Source: Methanosarcinales archaeon (lineage in GTDB: Archaea; Halobacteriota; Methanosarcinia; Methanosarcinales; Methanogasteraceae). From it: DNA of 8,467 bases. Shown here piece after piece: positions 1 to 6,070 of the stretch. Positions within the stretch are counted from its first letter, which is position 1; every line of letters starts with the position of its first letter. The stretch covers positions 1 to 8,467 of the forward strand of contig DAOVGO010000077.1 of the NCBI GenBank assembly GCA_030672345.1, given 5' to 3'. The notes under the pieces were generated by a model. The model was not told the origin of the DNA. It worked only from the letters and a program-made list of their open reading frames with translations, and ran no database searches. The position numbers and the translations under genes are program-made.

Positions 1-1043
1 GCGCCCGAAAAGATGGATTTTTTCTTGCCGGCTGTTACAGCGACTCGCACGAACTTTATCGCGCCAAGCACGACTGTGACGGCACATACAACGAGTATGC
101 CCATGACCAGCAGCCACGCTGTTTCCGTGCCCGGAAAGTCATGGAGCGAGTGAATGATCCCATGTCTTGTGATCAGGGTTGTGTAGATGGTTGCGACGAA
201 TAAAAATATCGTGAATACGGGGGCTGCGGTCGTATACTCCTTTCCTTCGTTGTAGCGGACAAGTACGTGCATCGCCGCAGTCAAAAGCATCCACAGAACA
301 AGCGTTGCCGTCTGCACAGGGTCCCAGTTCCAGAAGCCGTTCCATCCGACGAGTTTGTACGCCCATGCGCCGCCTGTTGCCATGCATATCGAGAGGCAGA
401 ACCACGAGACCCTGATCCACTGTTTCGATATCCTGTGCCAGCCAGGGCGCCCGGTGATTATATGGGCGGCTGCAGCCGAGGCAGGGATGATCGTCGCTGC
501 GTAGGAGATGAATGTGATTGTCGGGTGGAGGATCATCCATACCGTGAGGAAGACCGGGTTCAGCCCGTTTCCATCGGCAGGGATGTAGCCGATCATATCG
601 AGAATCGGCTTGAACGGCTCAGATATGATGCAGAGCAGGAGTATGAAGATCGATACCGCCAGCGCGATGAGTCCTGTCGTCCGGTGCAGCGGATTCCTGA
701 ACCTGTATTCTTCCATCACGATCCAGACAAAGAGGAACGATGTCCATGCCCAGAGCAGATACGTACCCTGCTCCCCTGCAAAGACCGCGGCGATCTTGTA
801 CGGCAGCGACATCTCGTTGTTGCAGTACTGCCACACATACAGGATACTGTAATCGCCAACGATGAAACGCCACACCATCATAAACATCGCCATGCTCAGA
901 AAGAAGAATGCAGCCCGTGTTGCAATTATGATCGCCTTATCAGGCTTTAGCTTGAACCGTTTTGAATCATACAGGGCAAGCAAGCTCACTGCAAGGAGTC
1001 CGCAGACGAAAGCCAGCTTCAGCATCACGCTCTCGGTGATCAT
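1..1043 (-). CDS. ccmF: Cytochrome c biogenesis protein CcmF (haem lyase subunit), 3' end cut by window edge
   Basis: Reading the minus strand from the ATG at 1043 gives 347 open codons running off the left edge, so the C-terminus is missing. CcmF-family membrane proteins take part in attaching haem to CxxCH cysteines of apocytochromes on the outer face of the cytoplasmic membrane. Visible motifs: GEQGTYLLW near residues 90-98 (the bacterial G-x-E-G-S-L-L-x-W element); DGNGLNPVF near 157-165 followed by LHPTITF near 172-178 (bacterial 'DLNPLLQ...HPP'); the tryptophan-rich WWD motif GWNGFWNWDPVQTATLVLW at 233-251, normally a haem-binding surface; and RHGIIHSLHDF at 293-303. Several hydrophobic segments are present (about 8-24, 37-58, 94-110, 122-140, 166-190, 211-224, 245-260, 274-291 and 309-327). 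The start is supported by a GGAGG site 5 nt upstream, and the ATG overlaps the stop of the upstream cytochrome gene as ATGA. Many archaea split CcmF into parts; whether this one is split cannot be seen here. Confidence 0.88.
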   Translation of the reverse strand, partial: MITESVMLKLAFVCGLLAVSLLALYDSKRFKLKPDKAIIIATRAAFFFLSMAMFMMVWRFIVGDYSILYVWQYCNNEMSLPYKIAAVFAGEQGTYLLWAWTSFLFVWIVMEEYRFRNPLHRTTGLIALAVSIFILLLCIISEPFKPILDMIGYIPADGNGLNPVFLTVWMILHPTITFISYAATIIPASAAAAHIITGRPGWHRISKQWIRVSWFCLSICMATGGAWAYKLVGWNGFWNWDPVQTATLVLWMLLTAAMHVLVRYNEGKEYTTAAPVFTIFLFVATIYTTLITRHGIIHSLHDFPGTETAWLLVMGILVVCAVTVVLGAIKFVRVAVTAGKKKSIFSG

Positions 1044-3565
1044 TTCATCCTCCACCACCGGATCCCGTACAGAAGCGCGATGACCAGTACGATGAGTGCG
1101 ATAACACCCCCGAAAAGGATCTCCCTCTGGTGAACAATCGCAACGAGAGCGCTTTCCGGTTTCATCACGGTTAGCATCACAAGTCTCGGCTCACTCCATA
1201 CGCCGCGGGAGTCAAGCGACTGGACAAAGATCGTGTGCCTGCCCTCCGACCACCCGGTCGTGTCAATTGTCGCGGTTGCTTCGGTTGCCTGCCCATAGTA
1301 TTCGGTGCGTGTGAACCCGAGAGGCGTTCCGTCCCCCCGTTCACCGATGATATCAACGAAGTACTCGATGTACCTGACCTCCATCTTCCAGCCTGTCACG
1401 ACCTTCGCGTTCAGCACCACTGAGTCACCTGCATGGACGTGATCAGGCGTAACCGTGATCTCTGCGACGTGCGGAATCACATCAAAGACCTCAAGGGTGT
1501 GGAATGTGACCGGGTCCCTGCCGCCGTGACAGACATAGCAGTCATCCTCATATCCGTGCGCAGTACCGCTCATATCGGTCGCATTGAAAGGCGCACAGGC
1601 ACCATATCTGGTGTGGCAGTCCTTGCAGTCCTTGACACGGACGCCAGCAACCCAGCCATCCCAGCCCGGGTCCTGTGCGCTTCCGAGCGGATACGGGCTG
1701 TAATGAAACGGCGTTCCGGTCACATTGTGGCATTCGGTGCATGTGAATGCTTCTTTAACGTCAATCTCCCGCACCGCGCCTGCGATCATGACGCCGCCCC
1801 GCACCTCGCCCGTGCTGTATGTCAGTGCCTGCACCTCTGTGAAGTTCGTGTCGCGGGCATGACATGCGTAACAGGACTCGTCCACCGTTGTTTCGCCTTC
1901 TCCGTAGATGTAGGTGAGATTGTGATACTGATCTGCCTTCTCGTTGTGGCAGAGTGCACACGTGTAGGTCTTGTTCACCTCTTCAACGATCGCCTCATCG
2001 TAATGTGCCGCATCGTATCCGGGATGGCAGTCCAGACACACGACCTCATCTTTCCCGAACTCGCCAAGCCGCATGTGCCTCGGATGGCAGTCCAGACACT
2101 CGGCACCAGCACCGCTTGGTGCAAGCCCGAAGTAGCCGCTCACGACATCGGTCGGCGCATGGAACGTGCTCACGCCGGTTATATTGTGGCACGGCTCGAT
2201 GCAGTTCACAGCCATGCATTCGGCTGCCTTGCCGTGGCTCAGCTTGCTGATCAGGGTCTGCGATTGATACGGGAACGTGCCACCATCCGCATGACAGTCG
2301 AAGCAGTATCCCCTGTACGCGGTCTCTTCGCTCGCATTAAGGTGCCGTGTGAGACCTCTGCTGTGCAGGTCCTCGTCCCTGCCTGAGACGTTGTGGCATT
2401 TCGAGCAGACAAGCGTCTCATCGACCTTTGTCGTGTCCGCACTTCCGCCCTGCGCGCCCGGATAGTGCGTCCGGATCTGCCCTGGCGTTCCATACTTCCG
2501 GGCAGCGTCAGCACTGGTGTGACAATCCTTACATGTCCGCTCCGGCGGGATCACGAGTTCCCGGTCATGGAACGTCGCAACGCTTCCGTGGCAGTCATCG
2601 CATGATCCGGCTTTGTCATGTGCAAAGACCTGCGACGCACTCCCAAACTCAGCACCCCCTGAAACGTCCTGATGGCAGGCAGAGCAGTTATCAGTCGCAG
2701 GGAGCACATCGCGGGATGCGTAATGGGATGCAACGGCTTCAACAGACATCTCAGGGATCCGGTCGTGTTCAGCGGTTCCGTTGAGGTGGCATTCGACACA
2801 TTCGACCCTGATCGGGATGCCTGCTGTGCTGCCGCCTTTGTAGAAGTGCTCGTAAATCAGAGGTGCGCCAAAGTCACCGGTTGCGTGGCATGTGACGCAT
2901 GGCAGCGGATTCCAGTACTCGTCAGGATGGTCGGCAGGCTCGATGCCATCACTGGTCTGGTTGCTGTGACATGCCCAGCACGCACGGTTGGCAAGGCTCG
3001 TCATCGTCGCATTGTACGTGGCGTTGCGGTTGAGGCGGGCATGTACCGATCTGTTAAATGCATCCGGATCGATCCAGAGATCAGGCGGCGCAAGCCCTCC
3101 GATCTGGTGGCAGCCAAGGCAGTCGCCACCGAACCCGCCGTGCAGGAGCGAACTCACGTGGAATGTGGCAGGCTCGCCGCCAAGCGTCATATACGTGCCC
3201 TCTGGCATCTCGCTTAAGTTGTACACGCCAAACGTCCGGCTCGCATCAGCCACCCAGAGATCCGGCGAGATGAACCGTGCGTCCTTGATCTGGACGATCT
3301 CGGTGCCGCCGCCGTCGGTGGTGTTGGTGGTGGCGGTAGTGGTGCTGTTGCTGTTGTCGCCCGCCGCCGGTGCGAGCGGTGCAATCGTGATTACGAGTGC
3401 CAAAATAATCGTGAGTGCGAATATATTCCAAGAACGCGTAATCGGCGTTTTGAGAGTGGTATTTATCACGGATAGCACGAATAGATGGATGGCGTGAATG
3501 GCACTATGAAGTCCATCCCCTCTTGCCATTCGTGCCTTTTGTGATACAACGCGAGATTTGATCAT
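1040..3565 (-). CDS. Large membrane-anchored multihaem c-type cytochrome (17 candidate haem sites)
   Basis: This is an 841-residue protein counted from the ATG at 3565. It has 16 CxxCH motifs, at residues 149, 196, 223, 256, 294, 322, 345, 387, 421, 490, 510, 536, 565, 609, 647 and 676, plus one CxxxCH (CIEPCH) at 455, so up to 17 haems. A hydrophobic signal segment spans about 47-63 and ends in an APAAG-like cleavage region. A short Ser/Thr/Asn-rich linker follows. After the haem region, residues 700-800 look like an Ig/fibronectin-like beta-sandwich (IDTTGWSEGRHTIFVQSLD motif). A membrane helix at about 816-835 and a short basic tail (RWWRMK) end the protein. The expected topology is haem domain outside, anchored in the membrane, suited to moving electrons across or away from the cell surface. 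The start is uncertain. ATG 3565 has GGGAGG about 11 nt upstream. The frame extends to a GTG at 3589 without a clear SD. A GTG at 3469 would give a more typical signal peptide but has no SD. The partner ccmF follows directly. The redox partner is unknown. Confidence 0.9.
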   Translation of the reverse strand: MIKSRVVSQKARMARGDGLHSAIHAIHLFVLSVINTTLKTPITRSWNIFALTIILALVITIAPLAPAAGDNSNSTTTATTNTTDGGGTEIVQIKDARFISPDLWVADASRTFGVYNLSEMPEGTYMTLGGEPATFHVSSLLHGGFGGDCLGCHQIGGLAPPDLWIDPDAFNRSVHARLNRNATYNATMTSLANRACWACHSNQTSDGIEPADHPDEYWNPLPCVTCHATGDFGAPLIYEHFYKGGSTAGIPIRVECVECHLNGTAEHDRIPEMSVEAVASHYASRDVLPATDNCSACHQDVSGGAEFGSASQVFAHDKAGSCDDCHGSVATFHDRELVIPPERTCKDCHTSADAARKYGTPGQIRTHYPGAQGGSADTTKVDETLVCSKCHNVSGRDEDLHSRGLTRHLNASEETAYRGYCFDCHADGGTFPYQSQTLISKLSHGKAAECMAVNCIEPCHNITGVSTFHAPTDVVSGYFGLAPSGAGAECLDCHPRHMRLGEFGKDEVVCLDCHPGYDAAHYDEAIVEEVNKTYTCALCHNEKADQYHNLTYIYGEGETTVDESCYACHARDTNFTEVQALTYSTGEVRGGVMIAGAVREIDVKEAFTCTECHNVTGTPFHYSPYPLGSAQDPGWDGWVAGVRVKDCKDCHTRYGACAPFNATDMSGTAHGYEDDCYVCHGGRDPVTFHTLEVFDVIPHVAEITVTPDHVHAGDSVVLNAKVVTGWKMEVRYIEYFVDIIGERGDGTPLGFTRTEYYGQATEATATIDTTGWSEGRHTIFVQSLDSRGVWSEPRLVMLTVMKPESALVAIVHQREILFGGVIALIVLVIALLYGIRWWRMK
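1049..1053 (-). promoter_or_regulatory. Shine-Dalgarno site for ccmF inside the cytochrome gene
   Basis: GGAGG on the minus strand lies within the last codons of the multihaem cytochrome, 5 nt before the ccmF ATG. With the 4-nt ATGA overlap it fixes the ccmF start and implies translational coupling of the two genes. Confidence 0.75.
2022..2099. repeat. 18-bp direct repeat encoding a tandem haem module
   Basis: The 18-mer ggatggcagtccagacac occurs at 2022-2039 and again at 2082-2099, exactly 60 bp apart. It encodes the same CLDCHP haem motif at residues 490 and 510 of the cytochrome, that is, two haem sites 20 residues apart. This suggests growth of the haem region by local duplication, though the flanking residues have diverged. 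Confidence 0.7.
3464..3546. repeat. 83-bp imperfect inverted repeat (palindromic element) at the cytochrome 5' end
   Basis: The outer arms are 3464-3482 (TATCAC-5nt-GCACGAAT) and 3528-3546 (ATTCGTGC-5nt-GTGATA). They match at 15 of 19 positions, with both conserved blocks at identical spacing. An inner pair, GGCGTGAATGGCA (3491-3503) and TGCCATTCGTGCC (3524-3536), matches 11 of 13 and shares its right arm with the outer pair, so two alternative foldings are possible. The CACGAAT/ATTCGTG wording resembles degenerate intergenic repeats seen in many environmental genomes; that comparison is from memory. It lies inside the longest cytochrome reading frame and ends exactly at the alternative GTG start (3469). 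Confidence 0.5.
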
Positions 3566-3611
3566 CTCCGAAACACCCTCCCAACTCACACCTGAAACAC
3601 GGTCACATCAT

Positions 3612-3634
3612 TGATCGTATTTCCTTTACGATCA
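3612..3634. promoter_or_regulatory. Possible operator: TGATCGTA-N7-TACGATCA palindrome
   Basis: Perfect 8-bp arms at 3612-3619 and 3627-3634 are separated by 7 nt, giving a 23-bp dyad of the size bound by dimeric winged-helix or ribbon-helix-helix regulators. It lies just downstream of the minus-strand TATA-like box, where transcription of the cytochrome operon would begin. A second smaller dyad, GGTATT/AATACC (3643-3648 and 3657-3662), overlaps the TATA-like box. Binding is inferred from position and symmetry only. Confidence 0.35.
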
Positions 3635-3652
3635 TATATCGTGGTATTGTAA

Positions 3653-3660
3653 CATAAATA
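3653..3660 (-). promoter_or_regulatory. Candidate TATA box for the cytochrome-ccmF operon
   Basis: The minus strand reads TATTTATG here, followed by TTAC. This is close to the archaeal TATA consensus and shares TTTATGT with the psmA box on the other strand. The region just upstream (GGAAGGTGGGG) is not a strong TFB recognition element. Transcription would start near 3630, leaving about 65 nt to the ATG at 3565 or about 160 nt to the GTG at 3469. Confidence 0.3.
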
Positions 3661-3787
3661 CCCCACCTTCCGAGACTTTTTAATTTCTTCCAGTCGAGTC
3701 GAAAAACGCCAAAGAACACATACGCGCATGGCACAAATATTCCGGATCGTGTCAAACATTTCTGCCACCCCGCACTTCCCGGATACC

Positions 3788-3805
3788 GGAAGAACCTTTT
3801 ATGTA
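3788..3805 (+). promoter_or_regulatory. Candidate BRE/TATA promoter for the psmA-exosome operon
   Basis: A purine-rich GGAAGAAC (BRE-like, 3788-3795) precedes CTTTTATGTA (TATA-like, 3796-3805). Transcription starting about 25 nt downstream, near 3825-3830, would leave a leader of roughly 30-35 nt carrying the psmA Shine-Dalgarno site. It is the only good promoter-like site upstream of the plus-strand genes. Confidence 0.45.
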
Positions 3806-3844
3806 CATTACGCACAAAACCATCATGCGATAAACGCGAATAAC

Positions 3845-3854
3845 AGGAGATGAT
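3845..3854 (+). promoter_or_regulatory. Strong Shine-Dalgarno site of psmA
   Basis: AGGAGATGAT is nearly a full complement of the 3' end of archaeal 16S rRNA. It lies 5 nt before the ATG at 3860, which fixes that start over the in-frame ATG at 3866. Confidence 0.75.
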
Positions 3855-3859
3855 CAGTA

Positions 3860-4639
3860 ATGCAAATGGCACCCCAGATGGGGTATGATCGTGCAATAAC
3901 CGTATTCAGTCCGGATGGAAGACTTTTTCAGGTAGAGTATGCCAGAGAGGCGGTGAAGAGAGGTACAACAGCAATAGGGATCAAAACAACCGACGGTGTT
4001 GTATTGCTGGTTGACAAACGGATTACAAGCCATTTACTTGAATCCGAATCCATCGAGAAGATTTTCCAGGTCGATATGCACATTGGTGCAGCGACATCAG
4101 GGCTGGTTGCGGATGCACGTGCGTTGATCGACCGGGCGCGTGTGGAGGCGCAGGTCAATCGACTATACTATGACGAGCCGATTGGGGTGGAGACCCTTGC
4201 AAAGAAGGTCTGCGACCACAAACAGACATATACGCAGTTCGGCGGTGTGCGCCCTTATGGCACGGCTCTTCTGATCGCAGGAGTGGACGATCACCGGGCA
4301 AGACTGTTTGAGACGGACCCGAGCGGTGCGTTGCTTGAGTACAAGGCGACCGCGATTGGCGCGGGCAGAGCAAAGGCGATGGAGATTTTTGAGAAAGAGT
4401 ATGCGGATGATATCAATATGGAAGGTGCGATCCGTCTCGGATTGGTGGTGCTGTATCATGTTTCTGATACCAAGTTCACGGTCGATACGATTGAAGCAGG
4501 ATATGTGACGCTTGAGGAGCGCACATTCAAGAAGATCGAAAAGAGCGTGCTCGCGCAGTATGTCGAGGAGATCGTCAGGGAATTCAAGGATCGAGAGCAG
4601 AAGGGGCAGGAACAGGAGACTGAAGATACCAGTGAATAG
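3860..4639 (+). CDS. psmA: Proteasome subunit alpha
   Basis: This 259-residue protein is of usual length for archaeal alpha subunits (about 245-260). Seven copies form each outer ring of the 20S proteasome, which gates entry of unfolded proteins to the beta-subunit active sites and docks regulatory ATPases such as PAN. The N-terminal signature YDRAITVFSPDGRLFQVEYA spans 9-28. Tyr9, Asp10, Arg11, Pro18 and Tyr27 correspond, shifted by one, to the gate residues Y8, D9, R10, P17 and Y26 of Thermoplasma. Lys67 corresponds to Thermoplasma K66, which contacts the C-terminal HbYX motif of the activator. RPYG is at 131-134, and the C-terminus is an acidic, Glu/Gln-rich tail. It is the first gene of the operon, with its own promoter and a strong SD, and sbds follows after 2 nt. 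The catalytic beta subunit is not in this window, as is common. Confidence 0.97.
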   Translation: MQMAPQMGYDRAITVFSPDGRLFQVEYAREAVKRGTTAIGIKTTDGVVLLVDKRITSHLLESESIEKIFQVDMHIGAATSGLVADARALIDRARVEAQVNRLYYDEPIGVETLAKKVCDHKQTYTQFGGVRPYGTALLIAGVDDHRARLFETDPSGALLEYKATAIGAGRAKAMEIFEKEYADDINMEGAIRLGLVVLYHVSDTKFTVDTIEAGYVTLEERTFKKIEKSVLAQYVEEIVREFKDREQKGQEQETEDTSE

Positions 4640-4641
4640 TC

Positions 4642-5337
4642 ATGGTCACACTCGATAACGCTATCACGGCACGGCTGAAACGGGGTGGCGAGCACTTTGA
4701 GGTGCTGGTCGATCCCGAACTTGCATTACGCGCTCGCAAAGGAGACGATGTGGACATATCAGAGATGCTTGCGGTCGAAGACGTGTTTGAAAACGCGAGT
4801 CGCGGTGAGCATCAGAGCAGGGAAGGGGTGGAGAAGACTTTTGGCACAACCGACATCCTTGCAGTCGCCGAGCACATCGTAAAGCACGGAGAGCTCCATC
4901 TCACAAAAGAGCAGCGCAAGCAGATCATCGATGATAAGCGGAGGCAGGTGGTAAGTGCCATCGCAGCGGGCGCGTTCAATCCGCAGACAAAGGCGCCGCA
5001 CCCGCCTGCAAGGATCGAGAAGGCAATGGATGAGGCAGGCATTCACATCGATCCGATGAAGAGCGTTGACGAACTGGTGACCGCGACGATGAAGGCGATC
5101 CGCCCGATCATCCCGATCAGGTTCGATACCGTCGAGATCGCTGTCAATGTTCCAGCCGATTATGCTGCAAAATCGTACGGCGAGATCACGGGTTTTGGTG
5201 AACTGCAGAAGGAGGAATGGCAGTCGGACGGATCATGGATCGGTGTCATCAAGATTCCTGCAGGCATGCAACTCGATTTTTACGGTCTTGTAAACCGCGT
5301 AACCAGGGGCGGTGCCGAGACCAGGCTTCTGAAATAG
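4642..5337 (+). CDS. Ribosome maturation protein SBDS (Sdo1)
   Basis: This is a 231-residue orthologue of the Shwachman-Bodian-Diamond protein, which in eukaryotes works with EFL1 to remove the anti-association factor eIF6 from the large ribosomal subunit. Three domains are visible: an N-terminal FYSH domain (about 1-88, beginning VTLDNAITARLKRGGEHFEVLVD), a helical middle domain (about 95-160) containing the family signature NPQTKAPHPPARIEKAMDEAG at 113-133, and a ferredoxin-like C-terminal domain (about 163-231). Only 2 nt separate it from psmA (TAG TC ATG). The nearest AGGAG is about 23 nt upstream, too far to serve it, so reinitiation after psmA is likely. It is followed by a 28-nt gap, the largest in the operon. 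Confidence 0.96.
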   Translation: MVTLDNAITARLKRGGEHFEVLVDPELALRARKGDDVDISEMLAVEDVFENASRGEHQSREGVEKTFGTTDILAVAEHIVKHGELHLTKEQRKQIIDDKRRQVVSAIAAGAFNPQTKAPHPPARIEKAMDEAGIHIDPMKSVDELVTATMKAIRPIIPIRFDTVEIAVNVPADYAAKSYGEITGFGELQKEEWQSDGSWIGVIKIPAGMQLDFYGLVNRVTRGGAETRLLK

Positions 5338-5365
5338 AACGGTAAGGAAAGATAAAGGTAGTAAT

Positions 5366-6070
5366 ATGGGAAAGAGAATTGTTATTCCGGGCGATCTTTT
5401 ATCTGATGATATAAGGGTGTCAGGCAGTGGTACTTACGTCGCTGATGGGGCTGTGCGTGCTGCGCTGTACGGACTCCTGAACGAGGGAGAACGCTACATC
5501 AGCGTGATCCCGCTTGCAGGCAGGTACATCCCGCAGACCAGCGATCGTGTGATAGGGGTCATCACCGAGGTTACATATTCGAACTGGATCGTGGATATCA
5601 ACTCGCCCTACGATGGTTTGTTGCACATATCCCAGTATCCGCGACGGATCGAGATCGAACAGATGAGCAGATATCTGAAGGTTGGCGACTGCATACTGAC
5701 GATGGTCAAGGACGTGGACGCCAGCATGAAAGTCGAACTTACGCTCAGAGACAAGGACAGGGAACTGAGGCGCCTCTCTGACGGACGCATCACCGCGATC
5801 AGTCCGACAAAAATGCCGCGGGTGATCGGGCGCAGCGGCTCGATGATCAGGCTGCTCAAGAGCGAGATCGGATGTAACATGTTTGTCGGGCAGAACGGGC
5901 GGATATGGATCAACGGCAGCGAGGATCGCATCGATCTGGCGATTGAGGCGGTCAGATACATCGAAGCGAATGCGCACACGCCGGGATTGACCGACCGCAT
6001 GCAGGCGTTCCTGAAAGCGAAAAAGAAGACAAGATTTGGAAAAACGCATGAAAATGAAGAGGAATGGTGA
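5366..6070 (+). CDS. rrp4: Exosome RNA-binding cap subunit Rrp4
   Basis: This is a 234-residue RNA-binding protein that sits as a trimeric cap on the Rrp41-Rrp42 ring, feeds RNA into the pore and favours poly(A)-rich substrates. It has an N-terminal domain (about 1-55, starting KRIVIPGDLLSDD), an S1 domain (about 60-130, with SPYDGLLHIS at 80-89 and VKVGD-like LKVGD at 104-108), and a KH domain (about 145-205) with an intact GxxG loop, GRSG at 155-158. The tail is Lys-rich and then acidic. The ATG at 5366 follows a modest AAGGTAG at 5355-5361. The stop TGA overlaps the next ATG by one base. Csl4, the alternative cap protein, is not in this window. Confidence 0.96.
   Translation: MGKRIVIPGDLLSDDIRVSGSGTYVADGAVRAALYGLLNEGERYISVIPLAGRYIPQTSDRVIGVITEVTYSNWIVDINSPYDGLLHISQYPRRIEIEQMSRYLKVGDCILTMVKDVDASMKVELTLRDKDRELRRLSDGRITAISPTKMPRVIGRSGSMIRLLKSEIGCNMFVGQNGRIWINGSEDRIDLAIEAVRYIEANAHTPGLTDRMQAFLKAKKKTRFGKTHENEEEW
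6058..6062 (+). promoter_or_regulatory. Shine-Dalgarno site choosing the rrp41 start
   Basis: AGAGG ends 7 nt before the ATG at 6070 but only 1 nt before the earlier in-frame ATG at 6064. It therefore favours 6070, and with it the family-typical N-terminus MSEKPE. Confidence 0.6.

Noticed and set aside
267..950. A 227-codon plus-strand open frame opposite ccmF
   Set aside because: It is very Arg/Asp/His-rich with no recognisable domain, and is antisense to a gene with clear CcmF motifs.
1433..2386. A 317-codon plus-strand open frame opposite the cytochrome
   Set aside because: It is antisense to the haem motifs and has a skewed Val/Arg/His/Cys composition from reversed CxxCH codons. It also has no credible ribosome-binding site or domain.
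3301..3360. GGT/GTT-type trinucleotide-rich stretch that might be a microsatellite
   Set aside because: Read on the coding strand it encodes the Ser/Thr/Asn-rich linker after the signal peptide. Repetitive codons for such a linker explain it.
3603..3896. Small minus-strand frames over the divergent control region (3586-3768 and 3603-3896)
   Set aside because: They cover both candidate promoters and the psmA start and have no SD or family resemblance. The region reads better as control DNA.
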